A DNA stretch of 51,279 nt from Deltaproteobacteria bacterium. Lineage in GTDB: Bacteria; Bacillota; Desulfotomaculia; Desulfotomaculales; JAGUVT01. This document shows, piece after piece, positions 13,463-21,143 of the stretch (position 1 is the first letter of the stretch; each line of letters opens with the position of its first letter). The translations under genes were made by a program, and so were the position numbers. A model generated the notes under the pieces. That model saw only the letters and a program-made list of their open reading frames with translations. It did no database searches and was not told where the DNA came from. The stretch is taken from NCBI GenBank assembly GCA_020062745.1, contig JAGUVT010000011.1, forward strand, positions 1 through 51,279. The letters are read 5' to 3'.

Positions 13463-15205
13463 CTAAAAAAGTGATACCGGTTCGTATTCGCCAAAAACTT
13501 CCCTTAAAACATCGCACATTTCCTGCTCGGTAACATAAGCCCCGGCACAGTTGATAAAGTGCGGCATAAGGTTCTCTTCTTCTTTTCTGGCAGCCTCTCT
13601 CAGTTCCTTCAGCAACTGTGACACCAGGCGGTTATCCCTTGTTCTCTTTAACTCAGCCAGGTTCTTTATCTGCCGCTCTTCGGCCTGTTCTCTTTTAGCC
13701 GGATCATAGGGGTGATCCACCAGTCTGCTGGTAGTTACTTCCAGCTCAGCTTCGTCGGTAAAGCAGTTTGCGCCAATTATCAAATCTTCGCCTCTTTCAA
13801 TCCGCTGCTGGCGTTCATGAGCGCTCCTGGCTATCTCCCGCTGGATATAGCCGTTTTCAATGGCGGCCACCGCTCCGCCCATGGCTTCCACCCGCTCCAG
13901 TTCCCGCCAGGCCGCTGCTTCTATTTCGTCAGTCAAAGACTCCACATAATAAGAACCGGCCAGAGGATCCACAACCTCGGTCAGCCCGGCCTCGCACTGC
14001 AATATTCTAGCAGCATCTTCCGCCAGTTGGATTGCCTCCAGGCTCCAGCCCAAACCCAGCGGCTCGTCGTAAGGCGGCATGGCTACCGGCGGCCCGCCGC
14101 AAAGAGCGCCGGCAACAGCGCCGACCACCGCCCGCGTCAGGTTGTTAAGCGGACGCTGTTTTGCCGTACTGGAACAGCCGATATGAGCTGTTAACGGACA
14201 TCTGATCAACATGCTGCGCGGGTCTTTAGCGCCAAACCTTTCCTTTAAAATTCTCGCCCACATTCGCCGGGCCGCCCGCTGAAAGGCGATCTCTTTAAAA
14301 AACTCCATGCTCCCGCCAAAACCGTTGAAGGTGAATTTGGGTGCAAAAGAATCAATTTCCAGACCGGCGTTAATACCCTCCTGCAGGTAAACAATGCCGA
14401 TGGCCATACTATAAGCCAGATCCTGCTCCCTGGTCGCCCCCGCTTCCCGCATATGGTAACCGCCGATACTGGTTACATTTATGCCGGGCAGGTTTCTGGT
14501 AAAAAAGACCAGGCTGTCCCGCATCATCCGCATGGAAGGGCGGGGCGGGAAGATGTAAGTGCCCCGGGCCACAAATTCCTTCAGAATGTCGTTCTGCGGC
14601 GTGCCCTTCAGCTTATCCATGGAAATGCCCCGCTTTTCAGCCAGAGCAATATACATGGCGATAAGGACATTGGCCGGCGCATTGATGGTGAAGTTGGAAG
14701 CAATCCTATCGACATCCTGGTTTCCCTGAAAAGCTTCGTAAATGATCTCAAAATCCCGCAGCGAATCGATGGCCACCCCCACCTTCCCCACCTCACCCCG
14801 GATCAAAGGGTTGTCGGAGTCGTAGCCGCACTGGGTGGGCAGGTCAAGGGCAAAGTTAGGCCCGGCTTTTTGTCCCATAGCCTGCATCTGCTTGTAATAG
14901 TCACGGGTGTCCTCCGGCGTACCGTACCCCGAATAACGTCCGGCTCTCTTTAAACCGGGAGCGCCGGATATAAACCCGCCGCCCTTGACACCGGCGGCAT
15001 AAGGTAAAGTAGGATAAGGACAGGCGGTAAAAGGATACTCGCCGGGAAACCCGACTTTTTCCAGAAAGTCGAAATCCTTTAAATCTAAAGGGGTATAAAA
15101 CCTGGTGGGAGATTCCGCAAATTTAAAACGCATTAAGGCAAATTTTAAAGGCCCTTCTTCCCACCTTTTCTTTCTCTCAGCAATCTTCTCCAGATTTTGG
15201 TCCAT
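13463..15205 (-). CDS. B12-dependent acyl-CoA mutase, large (catalytic) subunit, methylmalonyl-CoA mutase family
   Basis: 580 residues covering only the TIM-barrel substrate domain; no B12-binding DxHxxG domain, so it needs a separate small subunit that is not in this window. Residues matching methylmalonyl-CoA mutase Tyr89, Gln197, Arg207 and Tyr243-His244 can be placed at Tyr91, Gln204, Arg214 and Tyr250-His251, so a carboxyl-bearing acyl-CoA is expected. The usual MYRGRLWTMRQ approach region is replaced by a Gly-rich segment (about residues 68-90), and the typical HSQTSGWSLT loop reads PLTAHIGCSST, so the substrate is probably not plain methylmalonyl-CoA. In anaerobic alkane pathways such a mutase converts alkylsuccinyl-CoA to alkylmalonyl-CoA. 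ATG start with AAGGAGG upstream. Confidence 0.9.
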   Translation of the reverse strand: MDQNLEKIAERKKRWEEGPLKFALMRFKFAESPTRFYTPLDLKDFDFLEKVGFPGEYPFTACPYPTLPYAAGVKGGGFISGAPGLKRAGRYSGYGTPEDTRDYYKQMQAMGQKAGPNFALDLPTQCGYDSDNPLIRGEVGKVGVAIDSLRDFEIIYEAFQGNQDVDRIASNFTINAPANVLIAMYIALAEKRGISMDKLKGTPQNDILKEFVARGTYIFPPRPSMRMMRDSLVFFTRNLPGINVTSIGGYHMREAGATREQDLAYSMAIGIVYLQEGINAGLEIDSFAPKFTFNGFGGSMEFFKEIAFQRAARRMWARILKERFGAKDPRSMLIRCPLTAHIGCSSTAKQRPLNNLTRAVVGAVAGALCGGPPVAMPPYDEPLGLGWSLEAIQLAEDAARILQCEAGLTEVVDPLAGSYYVESLTDEIEAAAWRELERVEAMGGAVAAIENGYIQREIARSAHERQQRIERGEDLIIGANCFTDEAELEVTTSRLVDHPYDPAKREQAEERQIKNLAELKRTRDNRLVSQLLKELREAARKEEENLMPHFINCAGAYVTEQEMCDVLREVFGEYEPVSLF

Positions 15206-15251
15206 CTCCTTATATTACCTCCTTAAAAGGTGGCGTGGCTAACAGACACCA

Positions 15252-15279
15252 GCCGTCAGGGCTGTTAACCGCTGACGGC
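15252..15279. other. Intercistronic hairpin between CoA-transferase and mutase genes
   Basis: GCCGTCAG and CTGACGGC form a perfect 8-bp stem around a 12-nt loop. A competing pairing of GGCTAACAG with CTGTTAACC just outside is also possible. No T-run follows, so this looks like an mRNA processing or stability element rather than a terminator. Confidence 0.45.
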
Positions 15280-15291
15280 CAAATAGCTGCT

Positions 15292-16788
15292 TTACGATTC
15301 CTTCATGCTGCCGGTCTTTTTTAACCTGGTATAGAAAGAAAAAGCCTCATCTAAAATGTGCGGCTCGTGGCCGCCCAGCTTCCCGGCCCTCTCCAGGTAG
15401 TCGGTTAAAAGCGGCCGGTAATCGGGGTGAGCGCAGTTGGCTATTATCTTCCCGGCTCTTTCTACGGGAGACAGCCCCCTCACATCAGCCAGCCCTTGCT
15501 CGGTAATAATCACATCCACACTGTGTTCGGTATGATCGACATGCGCTACCATGGGTACAACGCTCGAAACATTGCCGCCCTTACCTGTAGAGTTGGTTAA
15601 AAAGATAGACAGATAACCGTTGGCCGCATACACACCGCCGCCCCCGACGCCGTTAACCAGCAGTTTACCGCCGATATGGGTGGAATTTACATGTCCGTAT
15701 ATGTCCACCTCTAAAGCATTGTTCAGTACAATACAGCCCAGCCTCTTAATTATGCCGGGATCATGGGACACATCAACCGAGCGGACAATTACTTTCTTTT
15801 TGTACTCTTCTATATTATCGCAGAATCTTTTCCACACCTCGTTTGATACCAGAATACCGGGAGCAGTGGCAATGTTACATTTGCCGGCGTCAATCAACTC
15901 GAAAACGCCGTCACCAATTAATGGTGAAAAAACTTCCAGGTTTTCAAACTCTGATTTTGCCAGCAATTTCATCACCGCATCAGAAACATTGCCGATACCG
16001 CAGGCCAGGGGTAAAAGATTCGGCGGCATCTTCCCCTGCTTTACCTCTTCCCTTAAAAAAGAAAGCAACAGGTCCGCCATTACCTTGCTTTCCTCCGAAA
16101 TCGGCAAGACCGGGGGATGCATCTCCGGCAGGTCGGATTCAACAATATAGGTAATTTTATCTTCGCCGGCAGGGATATAAGGGGTGCCGATGCGATCGGA
16201 AAGCTTACGCAGCGGGATTATCTCCTGATGGGGAGGATTTTTGGCCACATAAACATCGCAAATACCTTCCATTTCTACCGGGATGGTGTTGTTTATCTCT
16301 ACAATCACAATATCCGCCGCTTCCACCTGGTTGGGCAACTCCACCAGGCCGGCCGGCGGAATGATATGCCCTTCTTCGGTAATACCAACTGCCTCTATAA
16401 CCGAGACATCCAGCTTGCCAATGGTTTTTGAACGAAGGTAATGGGAAAACATTTCCACCCTCAGGTCATTGCTGTAAATCTTGCCGGTATTGATGCCTTT
16501 TCTGATCGTATTATCCCATATCGACCCAAATCTCCGTTTGAGAACACCAGTTTCCGCCAGCAAACCGTCAATCTCATTACTGAGCAGTGCCACCGACCAG
16601 ATGTTGACCTCTTTGATTTCACCTTTCCTGGCCCGCTCGGCCAGAGCCTTAAAGAACATGCGGGGGCCGGAAGGCAGTATCCCGCCGGCCGTACCGATAT
16701 TCATCCCGTCTTTAACGGCTCCGGCAGCCACCTCCGGCGCCACCACTTTCTTAAGCAGATTCTTATTTCTAATTCTTTTCTCCAACAT
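15292..16788 (-). CDS. Acetyl-CoA hydrolase/transferase family class I CoA-transferase
   Basis: 498 residues, the usual length for Cat1/succinyl-CoA:acetate-type CoA-transferases. Landmarks are GTAGGILPSGPRMFF at the N-terminus, ALEVDIYGHVNSTH, the Gly-rich NGVGGGGVYAANGYLSIF and the C-terminal ITEQGLADVRGLSP. The Glu in ALEVDIYG is the probable catalytic residue. Family knowledge: these enzymes move CoA between carboxylic acids through a glutamyl-CoA intermediate. In this operon the natural role would be activation of an alkyl- or arylsuccinate with succinyl-CoA or acetyl-CoA as donor; that is inferred from context. Start ATG 13 bp after the PrpD-family gene. Confidence 0.88.
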   Translation of the reverse strand: MLEKRIRNKNLLKKVVAPEVAAGAVKDGMNIGTAGGILPSGPRMFFKALAERARKGEIKEVNIWSVALLSNEIDGLLAETGVLKRRFGSIWDNTIRKGINTGKIYSNDLRVEMFSHYLRSKTIGKLDVSVIEAVGITEEGHIIPPAGLVELPNQVEAADIVIVEINNTIPVEMEGICDVYVAKNPPHQEIIPLRKLSDRIGTPYIPAGEDKITYIVESDLPEMHPPVLPISEESKVMADLLLSFLREEVKQGKMPPNLLPLACGIGNVSDAVMKLLAKSEFENLEVFSPLIGDGVFELIDAGKCNIATAPGILVSNEVWKRFCDNIEEYKKKVIVRSVDVSHDPGIIKRLGCIVLNNALEVDIYGHVNSTHIGGKLLVNGVGGGGVYAANGYLSIFLTNSTGKGGNVSSVVPMVAHVDHTEHSVDVIITEQGLADVRGLSPVERAGKIIANCAHPDYRPLLTDYLERAGKLGGHEPHILDEAFSFYTRLKKTGSMKES

Positions 16789-16800
16789 ACTTCCACCCTC

Positions 16801-18135
16801 CTAAACAGGGTTACACAAAGATACCAGCGCGCTCACATCGGAAACTGTTTCCAGAGTCTTGATCAATTCCACTATCCGGTCGGCGTTGGACCCGGGTATT
16901 ACCAGCGTGGCCAGTCCCTTAAATTTCTGCACCATCTCCTCAAAGCTGAGGGGGTTGTTCGGCATTCCTTTGGGCATGGAAACAAAGTTAGTGTATTCTT
17001 TCCCGTCCTTTGTTTTTACGGCAGTTTTTGACTCGACCAGACTAAATTCCGGATTTACGGTCGCCTTTACCTTTTTCCTGAGCTTAACTATTTCCGGGTC
17101 GTTTACCTTTTCATCGGTAAACTGGCCTTCGTCGGCAGCACCCTTTAGAATAGCCAGCGCTGCGCAATGGTAAACGCTGAATTTGCCTTCCAATCCGGTC
17201 TTCGGATCGGTTTGCCCGGCCGCATCAAGGTTTAACTTGGCACATTCAATCTGCACTTCTTCAATGTCGTCAGCCTTCAAATTCAACTTGCTCAGTTCTT
17301 TAAGGGCTTCAATGGTGGTATGAGTGCCGGCGCAGGAGGCATAACCCTTAAAACCGACCCCGTATAAATGATAATCCTCCTCAAGACCGGCCAGCAACTT
17401 GCTTTCATCGGGTTCCTTGGTAAATATATCCAGAAAGCCGTACTTGCCCTCAAGAATCTCCTGTGAACTGGTAAACCCCCTTTCGGCCAGCATGGCTGCC
17501 ATCACCCCGCTCATAGCCGCTTTGCCGGGGTGGAAAGGCTTGCACATGGTGCCGAAAACCTGTCTTACACCACATACCTGAGTGCCGGCAATACCGAACG
17601 CATTAACCAGCCTGTCCGCATCCAGGTTGAGGAGCTTGCCAGCACCTGCCGCTGCGCCAAAGTGTCCGATGGTTGAAGTGGCATGCCAGCCAATATCGTA
17701 ATGCGACCGGCCGGCTGCCGCGCCGGCTCTTGCCTCCACTTCAAAACCCAGCGCGAAAGCCGTTAAAAGATCGGCCCCGCTTGCTTTTTTGTGCTCGGCC
17801 ACAGCCAGTACCGCCGGCGCCAGCGGGACGGTAGGATGGCTGAACGAGGCGGGATGAACGTCGTCATAGTCCAGCACATGAGACATGGCGCCGTTTACCA
17901 ATGCAGCGTTTAAAACACTGGTTTTGATCCCTTTACCCAGGATGGTTGCCTGCTTCTCACCTCCTATAGCCGTCACAAAGTCGATCAATATAGGCGCGAT
18001 ATCTTCTCTGGAACCGCCCAGGGTAACCCCCAGCCAGTCCAGAATACATAGTTTAGCCTGCTCAATGGCTTTACTGGAAATGTCCTTGTAAGCAGTTCTA
18101 CTGACATACTCAGCCAGTTTCCTGGTTGCTCCCAT
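16801..18135 (-). CDS. MmgE/PrpD family protein
   Basis: 444 residues matching the MmgE/PrpD fold: KLCILDWLGVTLGG near 30, HVLDYDDVHPASFSHPTVPLAPAVLA near 86-111, GWHATSTIGHFGAAA near 150, KPFHPGKAAMSG near 200 and YGVGFKGYASCAGTHTTIEAL near 255. The family contains 2-methylcitrate dehydratase, cis-aconitate decarboxylase and imino-disuccinate epimerase. No prpC or prpB is nearby, so a methylcitrate cycle is not supported. Between a carboxyltransferase and a CoA-transferase it more likely acts on a branched dicarboxylate of the pathway, but this is unknown. Start ATG, 18 bp after the preceding stop. Confidence 0.85.
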   Translation of the reverse strand: MGATRKLAEYVSRTAYKDISSKAIEQAKLCILDWLGVTLGGSREDIAPILIDFVTAIGGEKQATILGKGIKTSVLNAALVNGAMSHVLDYDDVHPASFSHPTVPLAPAVLAVAEHKKASGADLLTAFALGFEVEARAGAAAGRSHYDIGWHATSTIGHFGAAAGAGKLLNLDADRLVNAFGIAGTQVCGVRQVFGTMCKPFHPGKAAMSGVMAAMLAERGFTSSQEILEGKYGFLDIFTKEPDESKLLAGLEEDYHLYGVGFKGYASCAGTHTTIEALKELSKLNLKADDIEEVQIECAKLNLDAAGQTDPKTGLEGKFSVYHCAALAILKGAADEGQFTDEKVNDPEIVKLRKKVKATVNPEFSLVESKTAVKTKDGKEYTNFVSMPKGMPNNPLSFEEMVQKFKGLATLVIPGSNADRIVELIKTLETVSDVSALVSLCNPV

Positions 18136-18153
18136 ATTCGCTCGCTCCTTTCT

Positions 18154-19722
18154 TTAAAGGGGTATATTCCCATGCCGTTTGGAATACCGGGCTACTTTCT
18201 TGTCCGCCAGCAGTTTAAGACCCCTGATTAAAGCCCGCCTCGTTTCCCTGGGCTCGATAAGGTCGTCGATATACCAGTTATGATTGATCTCAAAAAGAGG
18301 ATTGGCATTCTTTTCCCGGTATTCTTTAAGCTTTTGTTCCCTGAATTCGGCCGGGTTCTCGGCTTTCATGATATCCGCCCCGTAGAACAGCGCCACCGCC
18401 TGCTCGGCCCCCAGCACACCCATTTCCACCGTCGGCCAGAAGTAGATAATATCCGTTCCCAGTCCTGGTACAATACCCATACCCAGGTTGCCGCCGCCGT
18501 ATGCCTTACGCAACACCACGGCCATCCGGGGTACCGTAGCTTCACAAAGAGCGTACAGCACTTTGGCCCCGTGCCGGATGATGCCGCCGTGCTCCTGGTT
18601 GGTGCCCGGCATATAAGCAGGAGTGTCGACCAGCAGAATGATCGGAATGTTGAAAGAATCACAAAAACGCATGAACCGGGCTTGCTTGTCCGAGCTGTCC
18701 ACAGTAAGGCTGCCGGCCCGCACCATCGGCTGGTTGGCTACTATACCGACGGTTTGACCGTCCAGGCGGCCGAACCCGACAATCATTTCCGGCGCAAATT
18801 CCGGCTTTATTTCAAAGAAATAGCCTTTATCAACCAGGGCATAAATCACATTATGCATATCGTAAGCCTTGTTTGGATTTGAAGGTACAATCTCGGCCAA
18901 CGAGTCGTCTAAACGCTCCGGGTCATCGCCGTAGTCAACACGGGGCGGCTTTTGATTGTGGTTGGAGGGAAGAAAATCCAACAGTTCTCTGATTCTCTGC
19001 AGACATGCTTCTTCATTCTCCGCTCTCAAATCCGCCACACCGGATACACTGCAGTGCACCGCCGCACCGCCCAGTTCTTCTGCCGTAACATCCTCACCCA
19101 TCACTGACTTAACCATCAAAGGACCGGTGATAAACATGTGGCTCGCCCCATCCACCATAAAGATGAAGTCGGTCAAAGCCGGTGAATAAACCGAGATGCC
19201 GGCGCAACTGCCCATAATGGCGGAAATCTGCGGAATTGCCCCCGAGGCCTGGGTGTTGGGGAAAAATATCGAGCCGCCGTTCTTTTCACCTATCGCACCG
19301 GTGCCTAAAGCGCCGCCCCCCTCCTCCGGTCTGGGTGTACGGGCGCCGGGCGAGTCATGAATGCCGACAAAAGGCACCTGCATCTCAAGCGCTCTTTCTA
19401 CCGTCCGGTACATTTTAAAACCATGCAACGCGCCGATTGAACCACCCTTAACGGTCGTATCCTGCGAATAAACGCATACAACCCTGCCGTTAACGGTTCC
19501 GTAACCGGCCACCACACCGTCACCGGGCATTTTATCAAGATGGCCGATCAGCATATTAAACTCCACAAAGCTACCCGGATCCAGAAGCCGGTCAATTCTC
19601 TCCCGGGCCGTAAGCTTGCCTTTCGCCCTCACCTTGGCCAGCTTGTCCTCGCCGCCGCCCAGCATCGCCCTGGCCTTGGCCTCCCTTAACTGAGCAATTC
19701 TTTCTTCTTTAAACTTTTCCAT
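18154..19722 (-). CDS. Acyl-CoA carboxylase beta / methylmalonyl-CoA decarboxylase alpha-type carboxyltransferase
   Basis: 522 residues with both crotonase-like carboxyltransferase halves: N-terminal KGKLTARERIDRLLDPGSF near 34, SQDTTVKGGSIG near 86, DSPGARTPRPEEGGGALG near 121, and a C-terminal half with VDTPAYMPGTNQEHGGIIRHGAK and RKAYGGGNLGMG. The family takes carboxyl from, or adds it to, the alpha carbon of acyl-CoA through biotin. Biotin carrier, biotin carboxylase and membrane subunits are absent here, so direction is undecided. In the proposed pathway it would remove the carboxyl from an alkylmalonyl-CoA, passing it to a biotin protein encoded elsewhere. Confidence 0.9.
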   Translation of the reverse strand: MEKFKEERIAQLREAKARAMLGGGEDKLAKVRAKGKLTARERIDRLLDPGSFVEFNMLIGHLDKMPGDGVVAGYGTVNGRVVCVYSQDTTVKGGSIGALHGFKMYRTVERALEMQVPFVGIHDSPGARTPRPEEGGGALGTGAIGEKNGGSIFFPNTQASGAIPQISAIMGSCAGISVYSPALTDFIFMVDGASHMFITGPLMVKSVMGEDVTAEELGGAAVHCSVSGVADLRAENEEACLQRIRELLDFLPSNHNQKPPRVDYGDDPERLDDSLAEIVPSNPNKAYDMHNVIYALVDKGYFFEIKPEFAPEMIVGFGRLDGQTVGIVANQPMVRAGSLTVDSSDKQARFMRFCDSFNIPIILLVDTPAYMPGTNQEHGGIIRHGAKVLYALCEATVPRMAVVLRKAYGGGNLGMGIVPGLGTDIIYFWPTVEMGVLGAEQAVALFYGADIMKAENPAEFREQKLKEYREKNANPLFEINHNWYIDDLIEPRETRRALIRGLKLLADKKVARYSKRHGNIPL

Positions 19723-19763
19723 GTAAGCACCTCCGGTTTTTAAAATCGCATCCTAGTAACAAT

Positions 19764-20966
19764 TCAACCTTTGAGCACCATAGCTTCACCCTGCGCCAGA
19801 CCACCGCATATTGCCGCTACTCCGCAGCCGCCGCCACGCCTTCTCAATTCATAAGCCATGGTCAAAACTATTCTGGCCCCGCTGGCGCCAACCGGGTGAC
19901 CAATGGCCACCGCACCGCCGTTGACGTTAATCTTTTCCCGGATCTTTTCTATTCTACCTTCATCACCGCCGGCCAGAACCTTGCTGGAAACCAGCGGCAT
20001 GGCCGAAAAAGCTTCGTTTATTTCGATAACATCCATATCGTCAACTGCCTTATTGACTGCAGCCAGAACATCCTTTATCACCATGCCGGGAATTGGCGCA
20101 ATATACCTGGGTTTGGTAGATCTGCCCAGAGCTGCTGTGATCGTGGCCAGTGGTTTAATACCCAATTCACTTGCTTTTTCTTTCGCCATCAGAACAATTG
20201 CCGAAGCCCCGTCATTTAAGCCGGGCGCATTGCCGGCCGTTACTGTAGGACTCCCGTAAACAGTAGGTAGTTTGGCCAGTTTTTCCAAACCGGTATCCGG
20301 CCGGGGCTGCTCATCCCTGTCTAAAATAACAGGAGCGCCTTTTTTTTGTGGTATTTCCACGGTCATCAACTCATCATTAAATTTTCCTTCAGCGTAAGCT
20401 TTCGCACACCGCTGCTGGCTGCGCAAAGCCCACTGATCCTGTTCTTCCCGGCCGACGCCGTACTCCAGGGCCACCTCCCCGGCATCAACCGAAACAGGGT
20501 TATAGCCGGTATACTCCAACCCCCTGATCCAGTCTATCACCCTGACATCGCCCAGTTTCTGACCCCAGCGCACAGGCGCCGCTGGCATGATCAGACCGGC
20601 CCGGCTCATGCTCTCGACACCCGCAACCAGAACAACATCGGCGTTCCCGTACTTAATCGATTGGTAACCAAGCCTGGCACAGGTTAAGCTGGAACAACAG
20701 GCCGTATCAACAGTAACAGTAAATATTTCCGGAGGCAACCCGGCTTTCAAAGCCACCTGCCTGCCTACCACCGAAGGCGATTCTGCTTCGGGAGCATAAC
20801 AGTTACCCGCGTAAACCTCATTCACCATAGTTCCGTCAATACCGGCTCTTCTCAAAACTTCTTTAACTACAAGGCTCCCCAGAACATCAACCGGCACATC
20901 CTTCAACGAGCCCCCGAACCGGCCAAAAGGAGTTCTCACCGCTGCGGCAATTACCACCTCTCTCAA
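19764..20966 (-). CDS. Thiolase (acetyl-CoA acyltransferase)
   Basis: 400 residues of the thiolase family. The acyl-accepting Cys is Cys90 in VDTACCSSLTC; the C-terminal NGGAVAIGHPVGASGAR supplies the active-site His, and AAICGGLAQGEAM the second Cys. Start is TTG at 20966 with AAGGAGGT upstream; 'MREVVIAAAVRTPFGRFGG' is the expected N-terminus. It performs the last, chain-shortening step of beta-oxidation. It is the first gene of the CoA-metabolism block, and a terminator-like hairpin precedes it. Confidence 0.92.
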   Translation of the reverse strand: MREVVIAAAVRTPFGRFGGSLKDVPVDVLGSLVVKEVLRRAGIDGTMVNEVYAGNCYAPEAESPSVVGRQVALKAGLPPEIFTVTVDTACCSSLTCARLGYQSIKYGNADVVLVAGVESMSRAGLIMPAAPVRWGQKLGDVRVIDWIRGLEYTGYNPVSVDAGEVALEYGVGREEQDQWALRSQQRCAKAYAEGKFNDELMTVEIPQKKGAPVILDRDEQPRPDTGLEKLAKLPTVYGSPTVTAGNAPGLNDGASAIVLMAKEKASELGIKPLATITAALGRSTKPRYIAPIPGMVIKDVLAAVNKAVDDMDVIEINEAFSAMPLVSSKVLAGGDEGRIEKIREKINVNGGAVAIGHPVGASGARIVLTMAYELRRRGGGCGVAAICGGLAQGEAMVLKG

Positions 20967-20995
20967 ATAAAGAACTACCTCCTTATTGAGCGGAA

Positions 20996-21029
20996 AAAGT
21001 GTTTCTTTTCACTTTGCAAGAAACACTTT
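20996..21029 (-). terminator. Terminator or attenuator hairpin between the second mutase and the thiolase
   Basis: AAAGTGTTTCTT (20996-21007) and AAGAAACACTTT (21018-21029) form a perfect 12-bp stem with a 10-nt loop. On the minus strand the stem runs into TTTTT then CCGC. It follows the mutase gene by about 115 bp and ends only some 25 bp before the thiolase ribosome site, so it may separate the units or attenuate read-through. Confidence 0.55.
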
Positions 21030-21143
21030 CCCCTTTTTATCAACCTTAATTTTTTACTATATTTTTACCTCCAGGCAGAAGGTTCTTTTCCCGGTTTCTT
21101 TCTATTTCAGGCCGTAGCTTTTCCGCAAAACGCAGTCGCATGT

